The position numbers and the translations under genes are program-made. The notes below the pieces were generated by a model that did no database searches, was not told the origin of the DNA, and saw only the letters and a list, made by a program, of their open reading frames with translations. From Erythrobacter sp. (GTDB lineage: Bacteria; Pseudomonadota; Alphaproteobacteria; Sphingomonadales; Sphingomonadaceae), in the NCBI RefSeq assembly GCF_023653175.1, contig NZ_JAMNXL010000007.1, positions 1-50,347 on the forward strand: a DNA stretch of 50,347 nucleotides. The letters are read 5' to 3'. Of this stretch, positions 10,574 to 19,420 are shown in pieces. Each line of letters opens with the position of its first letter. The first letter of the stretch is position 1.

Positions 10574-12013
10574 ATGATGAATTCGGGAGTGGCCCGGGCC
10601 TTCCGGGCGGCGCTGCTGGGGGCGAGCATGCTGTCCGCGGCGCCCGCGCTGGCGCAGGAGCAGAGCGTCGAGGCGCGGCTCGACCGGCTCGAGCGGATGG
10701 TCGAGGGGCTGATCACGCGGCTCGATGCAGAAGCAAGTGCAAAGGCCGAGCAGGCCGCGGCACTGGCAGCGGTCCGCGCCGAAACCGGGGCGATCCGGGC
10801 CGAGCAGCAGGCGATGCGCAGCGAGGTCGAAGAGACCGAAGCGACCACCCGCACCCTCGCCACGAAGCAGGCCGAGATGTCGGACAAGCTCATCGAGTTC
10901 GCGATCGCGCCAGGCGAGGGGTTCCGGATGGGCAAGACCCGCGTCACCTATGGCGGCTATGTCAAGCTCGACGCGGTCAGCCAGCGCACCAGCGGCGGGC
11001 AGATCGCGGGCAACTCGATCCTGCGCGACTTCCTTTTCCCCTCCTCGATCCCCGTTGGCGGTCGGGCGAGCGGGTTCGACACCGATTTCTCCGCCCGCCA
11101 GACCCGCTTCCTGTTCAAGACCGAGACCGATGTCGGCACCGATCACAAGCTCTCCAGCCTGATCGAGCTCGATTTCAACGTCACTGACGGCGGCAATGAA
11201 CGGGTCACCAACAGCTTCACCCCGCGCATCCGCCATGCGCTGATCAATTACGACAACTGGACCTTCGGGCAGGGCTGGTCGACCTTCCAGAATGTGACCG
11301 CGCTGCCGGATTCGCTCGATTTCATCGGGGTGACGCCGGGCACGGTGTTCGATCGCCAGCCGCTGATCCGCTACACCAAGGGGGGCCTGCAGATCGCGGT
11401 CGAGCAGCCCGAGACCGTGGTCACCGCGCAGAACGGATCGATGGTCACGCCGGGCGACGACCAGATCCCCGACATCGTCGGCCGCTACAACTGGAGCGGC
11501 GACTGGGGCACCTTTACCGCTGCCGGGATCCTGCGCCAGCTGCACGTTTCCACCGACGATCTGATGGGCGTGGACGATGCCGCGTGGGGCTATGGCCTCA
11601 GCCTCTCGGGCAAGCTCAAGGTCGGCGCGAAGGACGATTTGCGGTTCATGGCGACCGCGGGCGATGGCCTCGGGCGCTATATCGGCCTCAACATCGTCAA
11701 CGATGCCGCGATCAAGACGGATGGGACGCTCGACCCGATCTTCACCTGGTCAGGCTTCGCCGCCTATCGCCACGTCTGGGGGGACAGGCTGCGTTCGAAC
11801 CTCGGGGGCTCGTACTTCAAGGCCGACAATCCGGTCCGCCTCACCACCAACCAGGTCACCGACGAGAGCTGGAACGCCTTTGCCAACCTGATCTGGAACC
11901 CGGTCGGGCCGCTCAATGTCGGGGTGGAAGTGATGTATGCGACCCGCACGCTCGAGGACGGGCGCAGCGGCAATCTGCAACGGGTGCAGCTTTCGACGCA
12001 GTACAATTTCTGA
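10574..12013 (+). CDS. DcaP-like trimeric outer-membrane porin
   Basis: The product has 479 residues. The start is ATG 10574 (a second ATG follows at 10577), after ATGGGAGGAACGC. A signal peptide ends near APALAQEQ (residue 27-28). Residues about 30-105 form a charged, Ala/Glu-rich coiled coil (SVEARLDRLERMVEGL), as in DcaP N termini. A beta-barrel follows, starting at YGGYVKLDAV, with FKTETDVGTD and ending in QLSTQYNF with a terminal Phe for BAM recognition. DcaP proteins take up dicarboxylates and other small anions. Its position across from acs and the shared operator motif suggest entry of the acid that Acs or the MHS symporter handles. Confidence 0.85.
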   Translation: MMNSGVARAFRAALLGASMLSAAPALAQEQSVEARLDRLERMVEGLITRLDAEASAKAEQAAALAAVRAETGAIRAEQQAMRSEVEETEATTRTLATKQAEMSDKLIEFAIAPGEGFRMGKTRVTYGGYVKLDAVSQRTSGGQIAGNSILRDFLFPSSIPVGGRASGFDTDFSARQTRFLFKTETDVGTDHKLSSLIELDFNVTDGGNERVTNSFTPRIRHALINYDNWTFGQGWSTFQNVTALPDSLDFIGVTPGTVFDRQPLIRYTKGGLQIAVEQPETVVTAQNGSMVTPGDDQIPDIVGRYNWSGDWGTFTAAGILRQLHVSTDDLMGVDDAAWGYGLSLSGKLKVGAKDDLRFMATAGDGLGRYIGLNIVNDAAIKTDGTLDPIFTWSGFAAYRHVWGDRLRSNLGGSYFKADNPVRLTTNQVTDESWNAFANLIWNPVGPLNVGVEVMYATRTLEDGRSGNLQRVQLSTQYNF

Positions 12014-12029
12014 GCGGAATGCGGGCTAA

Positions 12030-12069
12030 CCAGAATGGCAATGTTTCACGTGAAGCATTGCCATTCTGG
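12030..12069. other. parS-like chromosome partition site inside a 40-base inverted repeat
   Basis: Bases 12042-12057 read TGTTTCACGTGAAGCA, one change from the widely conserved ParB site TGTTTCACGTGAAACA. The core is embedded in a larger palindrome: CCAGAATGGCAATG (12030-12043) pairs perfectly with CATTGCCATTCTGG (12056-12069), and 19 of 20 pairs match over the full 40 bases. It lies between the ends of two convergent genes. No parA or parB gene is in the window. Confidence 0.82.
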
Positions 12070-12148
12070 CATTACCGCGTCTGCACCACCCGCGCATGAC
12101 ATGCACACGACCGGGCAACGGCCGCGCGCCGCCCGGCATCGGCACACA

Positions 12149-12191
12149 GCAAAAGCCCCGCCAGCCGCATTCCGGCCGGCGGGGCTTTTGC
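12149..12191. terminator. Bidirectional terminator between porin and ompW
   Basis: GCAAAAGCCCCGCC (12149-12162) and GGCGGGGCTTTTGC (12178-12191) form a perfect 14-bp stem with A-rich and T-rich flanks on both strands. It can terminate the porin transcript rightward and the ompW transcript leftward. Confidence 0.9.
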
Positions 12192-12207
12192 CGCGCCTTT
12201 TCCCGGA

Positions 12208-12891
12208 TCAGAAGCGGTAAGCAACGCCCGCACTGATCAGCCACGGATCGAGCTTGTGCTCGGTCTCGATCGCGAGGGTATTGCCGACGAACCAGCGCGC
12301 GGTGGTGTCGATGAAGTAGCGCTTCACATCGAGGCTGAGGCCGAAGCCCTTGTCGCCGATCGGCACGTCGATCCCGGCTTGCAGCGCAAGGCCCAGCTCG
12401 TTCGAGAGGTTGGTCTCGGTCACGCCCAGCGGCAGGGTCGCCGCGCCCGGATCATCGCCGACCCACAGGAACAGCGCGGGCCCTGCGCCCACGTAGGGCT
12501 TCGCGCCGCCGAGGTCGAAGTGATACTTCGCCGTCACGGTTGCGGGGATCAGCTTGGCGTCCGAGACCAGCTCGGCCCCGGCCGGGAGCCCGGCGACGGT
12601 GTCGACATCGTGCTGGGTCATCCCGGCGATGGTCTCGATCGAGATGTTGTTGGTCACGAACCATTCGATCGCGACCGTCGGCGTGACATTGTCATTCGCC
12701 TCGGTCTGCAAACTCGCGGGGAGGCCGGGCAGATTGACGTTGATGTCGGTGATCGCCCCGTCGGGCGCAACATAGGTGCCGAGCACCTTGAACTGGATAT
12801 CGCCGGCACGGTCGGCCTCGTCACCCTGTGCCACGGCAGGCGTCGCGGCGAGCGCCAGCACGGCGACGCCAAGCATCGGAAATAACTTCAT
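12208..12891 (-). CDS. ompW: OmpW family outer-membrane protein
   Basis: The product has 227 residues. I chose the ATG at 12891, after AAGGACGA, because the signal peptide MKLFPMLGVAVLALAATPAVAQ begins there; the frame is open upstream to 12987 across the FNR box. Family marks are FKVLGTYVAPDG in the first strand, PTVAIEWFVTNNISIE, TVTAKYHFDLGGAKPYVGAG, and the end LISAGVAYRF. OmpW is an eight-stranded barrel that passes hydrophobic molecules across the outer membrane, often induced under low oxygen. Here an exact FNR box (centre 12993.5) lies upstream, with TTATTC at the matching -10 position (12960-12965 on the minus strand). FNR/FixK activation is therefore likely. Confidence 0.92.
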   Translation of the reverse strand: MKLFPMLGVAVLALAATPAVAQGDEADRAGDIQFKVLGTYVAPDGAITDINVNLPGLPASLQTEANDNVTPTVAIEWFVTNNISIETIAGMTQHDVDTVAGLPAGAELVSDAKLIPATVTAKYHFDLGGAKPYVGAGPALFLWVGDDPGAATLPLGVTETNLSNELGLALQAGIDVPIGDKGFGLSLDVKRYFIDTTARWFVGNTLAIETEHKLDPWLISAGVAYRF

Positions 12892-12986
12892 TTCTTCGTC
12901 CTTAACGGCAGCAGCGGCCGCCCTCCGCGGCCCAGGATGGTTGCTGCCTGTGGGGGCCGAATAACCCGCCACGCGGCTGCGCCTCA

Positions 12987-13000
12987 TTGATCGGAATCAA
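12987..13000. promoter_or_regulatory. FNR/FixK box between ompW and fixK
   Basis: TTGATCGGAATCAA matches the consensus TTGAT-N4-ATCAA at every fixed position. Its centre lies 31 bases from a -10-like TTATTC of ompW (leftward). It also lies about 45 bases before the start of the FNR-like regulator gene (rightward), so autoregulation is possible. Confidence 0.82.
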
Positions 13001-13038
13001 AGACCATTGCGCTTTGAGGCGCCATTGCGAAATCCATC

Positions 13039-13776
13039 ATGGCGACACTCAGCCCCCAGCCGCCCGCCTTCGGGCTCGAGCAATTCCGCGCCGCTCTGCC
13101 GGCCGGAACGGGCGAAGGGCGCGTGGCGGACGGGCTGTGCGCGCTCGGTGAGGCGGCGCAGCTGGCGCGGGGCGAGGAGCTTGCCCCCGATCCCGAGACC
13201 GACCGGCTGGTATGGCTCGCGAGCGGCGCGGCCAAGCTGGTCGCGCGCGGCCCTGCGGCGCTGGCGGCGGGCACGCCGGGGGGGCAGGTGCTCGCCTTCC
13301 ACTTCGCGGGCGATCTCGTCTCGGTGCTGCGCCAGAAGGACGGCGATTTCCGCCTCGTTGCGCTCACCGCGTGCGATCTGGTGATCTTCCCCTCGGACCG
13401 CTTTCTCGACCATGCCCAGGGCGATCCGGCGGTGCTGCGATCGGTGCTCACCCGCTCGCTCCAGGCACTGCACCGCTCGCGCACGCGGATGATGCAGCTG
13501 GGACACAAGTCGGCTGCGGCACGGATCGCCGATTTCCTCGTCTCGATGGCCGAGCGGCTGGCCGATTGCAGGGCCGGCACCTGCGCCTTCGCGCTGCCGA
13601 TGAGCCGCCGGGACATCGGCGATTCTCTGGGCCTCACCATCGAGACCGTCAGCCGCCAGCTCACCGAGCTGCGCGAGGCGGGGCTGGTCGAGACCGAGGG
13701 CCGCTCGAAGGTCGCGATCACCGATGTCGGCGCGCTTGCCCGCATCGCCGGGCGCGGGGGGCCTGCGAAAAACTGA
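13039..13776 (+). CDS. fixK: FixK/FNR-like Crp-family transcriptional regulator
   Basis: The product has 245 residues. The N-terminal half is a cupin-like effector domain (about 20-145, GGQVLAFHFAGDLVSVL). The C-terminal winged helix has SRRDIGDSLGLTIETVSRQLTEL (about residue 190); E-T-V-S-R carries the Glu and Arg that read TTGAT half sites in FNR proteins. The N-terminal Cys cluster that binds the oxygen-sensing 4Fe-4S in true FNR is absent, so FixK-like is the better call. No ribosome site precedes ATG 13039, and a start site placed 41.5 bases from the upstream FNR box falls only a few bases before it, so the mRNA may be nearly leaderless. It sits just upstream of ccoN and probably drives the cco and hemN promoters. 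Confidence 0.85.
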   Translation: MATLSPQPPAFGLEQFRAALPAGTGEGRVADGLCALGEAAQLARGEELAPDPETDRLVWLASGAAKLVARGPAALAAGTPGGQVLAFHFAGDLVSVLRQKDGDFRLVALTACDLVIFPSDRFLDHAQGDPAVLRSVLTRSLQALHRSRTRMMQLGHKSAAARIADFLVSMAERLADCRAGTCAFALPMSRRDIGDSLGLTIETVSRQLTELREAGLVETEGRSKVAITDVGALARIAGRGGPAKN

Positions 13777-13783
13777 ACCAATT

Positions 13784-13797
13784 TTGATTTCGGTCAA
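13784..13797 (+). promoter_or_regulatory. FNR/FixK box upstream of ccoN
   Basis: TTGATTTCGGTCAA matches TTGAT-N4-ATCAA at nine of ten fixed bases. Its centre (13790.5) is 63 bases before the ccoN ATG, which leaves room for a class II promoter and a roughly 20-base leader carrying GGAAGGG. Confidence 0.8.
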
Positions 13798-13853
13798 ACA
13801 CACAAGACGCTGAGGCGCGGTAGGGATCGCTCCGACGGAAGGGATAATTCAAA

Positions 13854-15521
13854 ATGGAAACAGTCGTTAAGCGGCTGGGCATGTGGGCGCTTGTCCTCAT
13901 GGCCAGTATCGCCGCCATCGCGCTCACCCCCGACAGCGGGTTCGCGATCCACATGGGGATCGTCGGCCTTGTGGCGGTGATCCTGATTGTCGCCACAGCC
14001 ACCAGCTATGACCCGCTGGCAAAGGCCCAGAGCATCTTCCGGATGCCTCCGGGGGCGGGCCGCTATGATGACGACGTGATCCGCTGGGGCGTGATCGCGA
14101 CGATGTTCTGGGGCATCGCGGGGCTGCTGGTGGGCGTGGTCATCGCCGCGCAGCTGGCCTTCCCGCAGCTGAACCTTGAACCCTACCTCAATTTCGGACG
14201 GCTGCGCCCGCTGCACACCAGCGCGGTGATCTTCGCCTTCGGCGGCAACGCGCTGCTCGCCACCAGCTTCTATGTCGTCCAGCGCACCTGCCGCACCACG
14301 CTGGCGCTGCCCGGCACGGCGCGCTTCGTGTTCTGGGGCTACCAGCTGTTCATCGTGCTCGCCGCGACCGGCTATCTGCTCGGCATCACCCAGTCGAAGG
14401 AATATGCCGAGCCCGAATGGTATGTCGACCTGTGGCTGACGGTCGTGTGGCTCGCCTATCTTGCCGTCTTCGTCGGCACGATCCTGAACCGGCGCGAGCC
14501 GCACATCTATGTGGCCAACTGGTTCTACCTCGCCTTCATCATCACCATCGCCATGCTGCACGTGGTCAACAACCTCGCGCTGCCGGTGAGCTTCCTGGGC
14601 GCCAAGAGCTATTCTGCCTTCTCAGGCGTGCAGGATGCGCTGACCCAGTGGTGGTACGGCCACAATGCGGTGGGCTTCTTCCTCACCGCGGGCTTCCTCG
14701 CCATGATGTACTACTTCGTGCCGAAGCAGGCGAACCGCCCGGTCTATTCCTATCGGTTGTCGATCATCCACTTCTGGTCGCTGATCTTCCTCTACATCTG
14801 GGCCGGCCCGCACCACCTTCACTACACCGCGCTGCCCGACTGGGCGCAGACGCTGGGCATGGTGTTCTCGGTGATGCTGTGGATGCCCAGCTGGGGCGGG
14901 ATGATCAACGGTCTGATGACCTTGAACGGCGCGTGGGACAAGGTGCGCACCGATCCGATCATCCGCATGATGGTCCTCGCGCTCGCCTTCTACGGGATGA
15001 GCACCTTCGAGGGCCCGCTGATGAGCATCAAGGCGGTGAACTCGCTGTCGCACTACACGGACTGGACCATCGGCCATGTCCACTCCGGCGCGCTGGGGTG
15101 GAACGGGATGATCACCTTCGCCTGCGTCTACTACCTCGTGCCGCGCCTGTGGAACCGCGAGCGGCTGTACTCCTTGCGGATGATCAACTGGCACTTCTGG
15201 CTCGCGACGTTGGGGATCGTTTTCTACGCCTCCTCGATGTGGGTGGCCGGGATCACCCAGGGGCTGATGTGGCGCGAATATGGCGCGGACGGTTACCTCG
15301 TGAACAGCTTCGTCGACACCGTCGCGGCGCTCCACCCGATGTACATCCTGCGCGCCGTCGGCGGCCTGATGTACCTCAGCGGCGCCATCATCATGGCCTA
15401 TAACATCGCCATGACCATCGCCGGACGCCTGCGCGAGGAAGCCCCGATGGGCGAGACCGCGCACGACGAGACCGCCGACCGGCCGCTGCCCGTCCCCGCA
15501 ATCGCCCAGCCGGCCGAATGA
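13854..15521 (+). CDS. ccoN: Cytochrome cbb3 oxidase subunit I
   Basis: The product has 555 residues and is a polytopic inner-membrane protein. It is the catalytic subunit of the high-affinity cbb3 oxidase, reducing O2 at a haem b3-CuB centre and pumping protons. Histidine-bearing motifs typical of CcoN are visible: [44 protein letters not shown] (CuB ligands) and [20 protein letters not shown] (haem ligands), each in hydrophobic helices. The ribosome site is GGAAGGG before ATG 13854. It is first in ccoNOQP, 25 bases before ccoO, and is preceded by an FNR box and the FixK-like gene. Confidence 0.97.
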   Translation: METVVKRLGMWALVLMASIAAIALTPDSGFAIHMGIVGLVAVILIVATATSYDPLAKAQSIFRMPPGAGRYDDDVIRWGVIATMFWGIAGLLVGVVIAAQLAFPQLNLEPYLNFGRLRPLHTSAVIFAFGGNALLATSFYVVQRTCRTTLALPGTARFVFWGYQLFIVLAATGYLLGITQSKEYAEPEWYVDLWLTVVWLAYLAVFVGTILNRREPHIYVANWFYLAFIITIAMLHVVNNLALPVSFLGAKSYSAFSGVQDALTQWWYGHNAVGFFLTAGFLAMMYYFVPKQANRPVYSYRLSIIHFWSLIFLYIWAGPHHLHYTALPDWAQTLGMVFSVMLWMPSWGGMINGLMTLNGAWDKVRTDPIIRMMVLALAFYGMSTFEGPLMSIKAVNSLSHYTDWTIGHVHSGALGWNGMITFACVYYLVPRLWNRERLYSLRMINWHFWLATLGIVFYASSMWVAGITQGLMWREYGADGYLVNSFVDTVAALHPMYILRAVGGLMYLSGAIIMAYNIAMTIAGRLREEAPMGETAHDETADRPLPVPAIAQPAE

Positions 15522-15546
15522 CCGCTCAGACAGGGAACCTGACACC

Positions 15547-16314
15547 ATGAGCACACCCGCAAACACCGGTGCCTTCGAGGGCCACAAGAAGCTCGAACGC
15601 AACGTCACCTTGCTCGCCGCACTCACCCTGGGCGTAGTGGCGATCGGCGGGATCGTTGAGATCGCGCCGCTATTCTGGATCGACAACACGATCGAGAAGG
15701 TCGAGGGGATGCGCCCCTACACCCCGCTCGAACAGGCCGGGCGCGACATCTATATCCGCGAGGGCTGCTACGTCTGCCACAGCCAGATGATCCGCCCCTT
15801 CAGGGACGAGGTCGAGCGCTACGGTCACTACAGCCTCGCCGCCGAGAGCATGTACGACCACCCCTTCCAGTGGGGTTCGAAACGCACCGGGCCCGATCTG
15901 GCACGGGTCGGCGGGCGCTATTCGGATGCCTGGCACGTCCAGCACCTCAAGGCCCCGCGGGAAGTGGTGCCCGAGAGCATCATGCCGGGCTACAGCTTCC
16001 TCGCCGAGACGAAGCTGGAGGTCGCCGATCCGGCCGCCAACCTCACCGCCTTGCGGCACGTGGGCGTGCCCTATTCGGACAAGGACATCGCCGCGGCCAA
16101 GGCCGATCTCGAGGCGCAGGCCAACCCCGAGGCCGACGCGGGCGATCTCGCCACACGCTACCCCAAGGCGCAGATCCGCGACTTCGACGGGGATCCGAGC
16201 CGCGTCACCGAGATGGATGCGCTGGTCGCCTACCTCCAGATGCTCGGCACGCTGGTCGACGTGAACAGCGCCGCCGCGCAGGAGCAGCTGACCAAGGGGG
16301 ATAAGGGCCGATGA
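15547..16314 (+). CDS. ccoO: Cytochrome cbb3 oxidase subunit II, monohaem c
   Basis: The product has 255 residues. It has one N-terminal membrane anchor (about 22-45, [20 protein letters not shown]) and a periplasmic domain with a single haem c motif, [15 protein letters not shown] (about residue 75). A distal Met ligand is plausible in [10 protein letters not shown]. It passes electrons from CcoP to CcoN. The stop overlaps the ccoQ start in ATGA (16311-16314). Confidence 0.97.
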   Translation: MSTPANTGAFEGHKKLERNVTLLAALTLGVVAIGGIVEIAPLFWIDNTIEKVEGMRPYTPLEQAGRDIYIREGCYVCHSQMIRPFRDEVERYGHYSLAAESMYDHPFQWGSKRTGPDLARVGGRYSDAWHVQHLKAPREVVPESIMPGYSFLAETKLEVADPAANLTALRHVGVPYSDKDIAAAKADLEAQANPEADAGDLATRYPKAQIRDFDGDPSRVTEMDALVAYLQMLGTLVDVNSAAAQEQLTKGDKGR

Positions 16315-16478
16315 CCGCCTACACCGCCCTGCGCCACTTCGCCGACAGCTACGGGCTGGCGATGATCTGCGCGCTCTATCTGACCTTGTGCCTGTGGCAC
16401 TTCCGCCCGGGCGCCCGCGCCCATGTGGCGGACGCCAAGCATTCGATCTTCAGGGATGACGACCATGACGAGCAATAA
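16311..16478 (+). CDS. ccoQ: Cytochrome cbb3 oxidase small subunit CcoQ
   Basis: The product has 55 residues. It has one membrane helix (about 15-30, [17 protein letters not shown]) followed by a short basic then acidic tail ending DDDHDEQ. CcoQ stabilises the assembled oxidase. The ATG overlaps the ccoO stop by four bases, and the 3' end overlaps the ccoP start by 14 bases. Placement between ccoO and ccoP makes the call secure despite its size. Confidence 0.92.
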   Translation: MTAYTALRHFADSYGLAMICALYLTLCLWHFRPGARAHVADAKHSIFRDDDHDEQ

Positions 16479-17373
16479 GCGCATCGACGAGCCCACCGGC
16501 ACCGAATTCGTCGGCCATGAATGGGACGGGATCGAGGAACTCAATACCCCGCTACCGCGCTGGTGGCTCTACACCTTCTACGCGACGATCCTGTTCGCCA
16601 TCGTCTATGTGGTGCTCTACCCCGCCTGGCCGCTGATCGACCGGGCCACCGCCGGCACGCTCGGCTGGTCGAGCCGGGGCGATCTTGCCGCCGAGATGCG
16701 CGCCGCCGATGCCGCGCGCGCCGGCGTGGTGGCGAAGATCGCGGCAACCCCGATCGAGGCGCTGCCTTCCGATCCGCAGCTGATGCAGGCGGCCGTGTCC
16801 GGCGGGGCGGCGGCGTTCAAGGTCAATTGCGTCCAGTGCCACGGCGCGGGCGCGGCGGGATCGCCGGGCTACCCCAACCTCAATGACGACGACTGGATCT
16901 GGGGCGGGACGCTGACCGAGATCGAATATACCCTCACCCACGGCATCCGCTGGGATGCGGCGGCCGAGACGCGGAGCAACTTCATGCCCGCTTTCGAGGG
17001 CAGCTTTGATGCGGGCCAAGTGAACGCGCTCGCGGGGCACGTTCTGTCGCTCTCCGGCAAGGCCAAGCCCAATGCCACCGGCGCGCAGATGTTCGCCGAC
17101 AACTGCGCGGCCTGCCACGGGGCGGGCGGCGAAGGTCTGCCCGCAGTCGGCGGCCCGGCATTGAACGACGTGATCTGGCTCTATGGCGGCAGCGCGGCGG
17201 AGATAGGCAAGCAGATCCTTGCCCCCCGTCACGGCGTCATGCCCGCCTGGCAGGGGCGGCTCGATCCGGTGACGATCAAGATGCTCGCCGCCTATGTCCA
17301 TGCCCGCGGCGGCGGTCAGGCTCCTGCACCCGCCGCACCCCAGCCCGAGGCGGCGAAAGTCGCCGCCAAGTAG
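16465..17373 (+). CDS. ccoP: Cytochrome cbb3 oxidase subunit III, dihaem c
   Basis: The product has 302 residues. I chose ATG 16465 because AGGG lies at suitable spacing; an in-frame ATG at 16456 sits too close to that site. An N-terminal motif EWDGIEELNTPLPRWWLYTF leads into a membrane helix. The periplasmic part carries two class I haem c motifs: KVNCVQCHGAGAAG (about 122) and DNCAACHGAGGEG (about 215). Haem-ligand Met candidates are NFMPAF and HGVMPAW. CcoP receives electrons from the soluble or membrane cytochrome c pool. It is the last gene of ccoNOQP; ccoG follows 164 bases on. Confidence 0.96.
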   Translation: MTSNKRIDEPTGTEFVGHEWDGIEELNTPLPRWWLYTFYATILFAIVYVVLYPAWPLIDRATAGTLGWSSRGDLAAEMRAADAARAGVVAKIAATPIEALPSDPQLMQAAVSGGAAAFKVNCVQCHGAGAAGSPGYPNLNDDDWIWGGTLTEIEYTLTHGIRWDAAAETRSNFMPAFEGSFDAGQVNALAGHVLSLSGKAKPNATGAQMFADNCAACHGAGGEGLPAVGGPALNDVIWLYGGSAAEIGKQILAPRHGVMPAWQGRLDPVTIKMLAAYVHARGGGQAPAPAAPQPEAAKVAAK

Positions 17374-17537
17374 GACAGCCCCTCAGGTCCCCCCCCCTGT
17401 CGCCCGCCGACGAACTCGACCGCCCCGCCCCGGGAGCGCCCAAGCCCCAGCGCGACTGGGCCGGGGCGCTGGGGAGCGAGGGGGCAACTGCTCCCGCGCC
17501 ACCCCCCGCGCCTGCAAGCGACGAGGGTGCCGGGTTC

Positions 17538-18965
17538 ATGGGCTCGGCGCTCTACGAGGCGGGGCGCACCGTCCACAACAAGCGGATCGACGGGCCCTTC
17601 CGGCGCTTCAAGTGGGCGATCATGGTGATCACCCTCACCATCTACTACGCCACCCCGTGGCTGCGCTGGGATCGCGGGCCCTATGCCCCGGATCAGGCAG
17701 TGCTGGTCGATCTGTCGAACCGCCGCTTCTACATGTTCGACATCGAGATCTGGCCGCACGAGTTCTACTTTGTCGCCGGGCTGCTGATCATGGCGGGCAT
17801 CGGCCTGTTCCTGGTGACCAGCGCCGTGGGCCGCGCTTGGTGCGGCTATGCCTGCCCGCAGACGGTGTGGACCGATCTGTTCCAGCACGTCGACCGCTTC
17901 TTCGACGGCGACCGCAACGCCCGCGCGCGGCTCGACAAGGCGCCGTGGACGGCCGCCAAGACCGCGCGGCGCCTCGCCAAGTGGGCGGTCTACCTCGCCA
18001 TCGCCTTCTGGACCGGCGGCGCGTGGATCATGTATTTCGCCGACGCGCCGACGCTCACCCACGACTTCTGGAGCGGCACCGCCGACCCCATCGCCTATGC
18101 GACCGTTGCGGTGCTGACCGGCACGACCTTCTGGCTCGGCGGGTTCATGCGCGAACAGGTGTGCATCTACATGTGCCCCTGGCCGCGCATCCAGACCGCC
18201 ATGCTCGACGAGAAGAGCCTGATCGTCACCTACAAGGACTGGCGCGGCGAGCAGCGCGGCAGCCTCAAGAAGGCGGCGAAGAACCCCGAGAAATACGGCG
18301 ACTGCATCGATTGCCAGCTGTGCGTGGCAGTTTGCCCGACCGGCATCGACATCCGTGAGGGCCAGCAGATCGGCTGCATCACCTGCGGGCTGTGCATCGA
18401 CGCCTGCGACCGGGTGATGAAGGAGACCGGGCGCCCGCGCGGCCTCATCGATTACGCGACGCTCGACCAATGCGACGCGGAGCGCGCAGGCGCCCCTGCC
18501 CGGCCCGCCTGGAAAGCGCTGCTGCGGCCGCGAACCTTCATCTATTTCGGCGTCTGGGCGGGGATCGGCGCCGGGCTGCTGTTCGCGCTCGGCACCCGCA
18601 CCCACACCGACCTCACCGTCGCGCCCGACCGCAATCCGCCCTTCATGCTGCTCAAAGACGGCTCGGTCAGGAACGCCTACACGCTGCGCCTGCGCAACAT
18701 GGAGGCCCGCCCGCGCGACATGGAAGTGGCGCTTCAGGGCCTGCCTGCCGGAGCCGTGATGTGGACCGACAGCATCAGCCTCGAAAACGCCGCGCCAACG
18801 CAGACCGTCACCGTCCGCGCCAATGAAACGCGGGTGCTGCGCGCCTATGTGCTGCTGCCGAGCGGCGCCACCGCCAGCGCCTTCGCCTTCCGCCTTACCG
18901 CACAGGACGAACAGCACGAGAGCGACACCGCAGAAACCACCTTTGCCATGCCGGGAGCCGAATGA
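17538..18965 (+). CDS. ccoG: CcoG (FixG/RdxA) 4Fe-4S membrane protein for cbb3 assembly
   Basis: The product has 475 residues from ATG 17538. It has several membrane helices, the motif GRAWCGYACPQTVWTDLF, and a ferredoxin-like pair of Cys clusters (CIDCQLCVAVCPTG and CITCGLCIDACDR). A periplasmic Ig-like C-terminal domain follows (about 370-475). CcoG acts as a cupric reductase in copper delivery to the oxidase. The frame is open for at least 55 codons upstream and reads like coding sequence (Ala/Pro-rich, with RDWAGALGSEG), but no ATG, GTG or TTG is present; a CTG at 17397 is the only candidate. The start is therefore uncertain. The stop overlaps ccoH in ATGA. Confidence 0.93.
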   Translation: MGSALYEAGRTVHNKRIDGPFRRFKWAIMVITLTIYYATPWLRWDRGPYAPDQAVLVDLSNRRFYMFDIEIWPHEFYFVAGLLIMAGIGLFLVTSAVGRAWCGYACPQTVWTDLFQHVDRFFDGDRNARARLDKAPWTAAKTARRLAKWAVYLAIAFWTGGAWIMYFADAPTLTHDFWSGTADPIAYATVAVLTGTTFWLGGFMREQVCIYMCPWPRIQTAMLDEKSLIVTYKDWRGEQRGSLKKAAKNPEKYGDCIDCQLCVAVCPTGIDIREGQQIGCITCGLCIDACDRVMKETGRPRGLIDYATLDQCDAERAGAPARPAWKALLRPRTFIYFGVWAGIGAGLLFALGTRTHTDLTVAPDRNPPFMLLKDGSVRNAYTLRLRNMEARPRDMEVALQGLPAGAVMWTDSISLENAAPTQTVTVRANETRVLRAYVLLPSGATASAFAFRLTAQDEQHESDTAETTFAMPGAE

Positions 18966-19420
18966 TGGCGAGCAAATCCAGTACCTTCACCGGCAAGCAC
19001 ATGGCAGCCATCTTCGTCGGCGGGTTCGCGGTGGTGATCGCGGTCAACCTGTTCATGGCATCGCAGGCGGTGGGGAGCTTCCATGGCACGGTGGTCGACA
19101 ATTCCTATGTCGCCAGCCAGAATTACAACGGCTGGCTCCGCCAAGCAGCGGCCTCCAAGGCGCTGGGCTGGCAGGCGGTGCCCCGCCGCCGCACCGACGG
19201 CCGCGTGGTGGTCGAGACCCTCGCCGTCCCCGCAGATTCGCGCATCACCGGAGCCGCCGCGCATCCGCTGGGCCTGCGCGCCGATACGCCGCTGACCTTC
19301 GCGCCTGAGGGCCCCGCGCAATGGGTCTCGAACGAGATCGTGGCACCCGGCCGCTGGCAGGTGCGCCTCGCCATCCGCGCGGGCGACGAAGCCTGGGCCG
19401 GGGAGGCTGAACTGAGGTGA
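18962..19420 (+). CDS. ccoH: CcoH (FixH) family protein
   Basis: The product has 152 residues. It has one N-terminal membrane helix (about 14-34, AAIFVGGFAVVIAVNLFMAS) and a periplasmic domain with the FixH signature SYVASQNYNGWL. CcoH is needed for cbb3 oxidase assembly and interacts with CcoN and copper-handling partners. Its ATG overlaps the ccoG stop and its own stop overlaps the GTG start of ccoI, so it is translationally coupled on both sides. Confidence 0.93.
   Translation: MMASKSSTFTGKHMAAIFVGGFAVVIAVNLFMASQAVGSFHGTVVDNSYVASQNYNGWLRQAAASKALGWQAVPRRRTDGRVVVETLAVPADSRITGAAAHPLGLRADTPLTFAPEGPAQWVSNEIVAPGRWQVRLAIRAGDEAWAGEAELR

Noticed and set aside
13039..13776. Oxygen-sensing FNR with an FeS cluster
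   Set aside because: The N-terminal Cys cluster is absent, so FixK-like is the better description.
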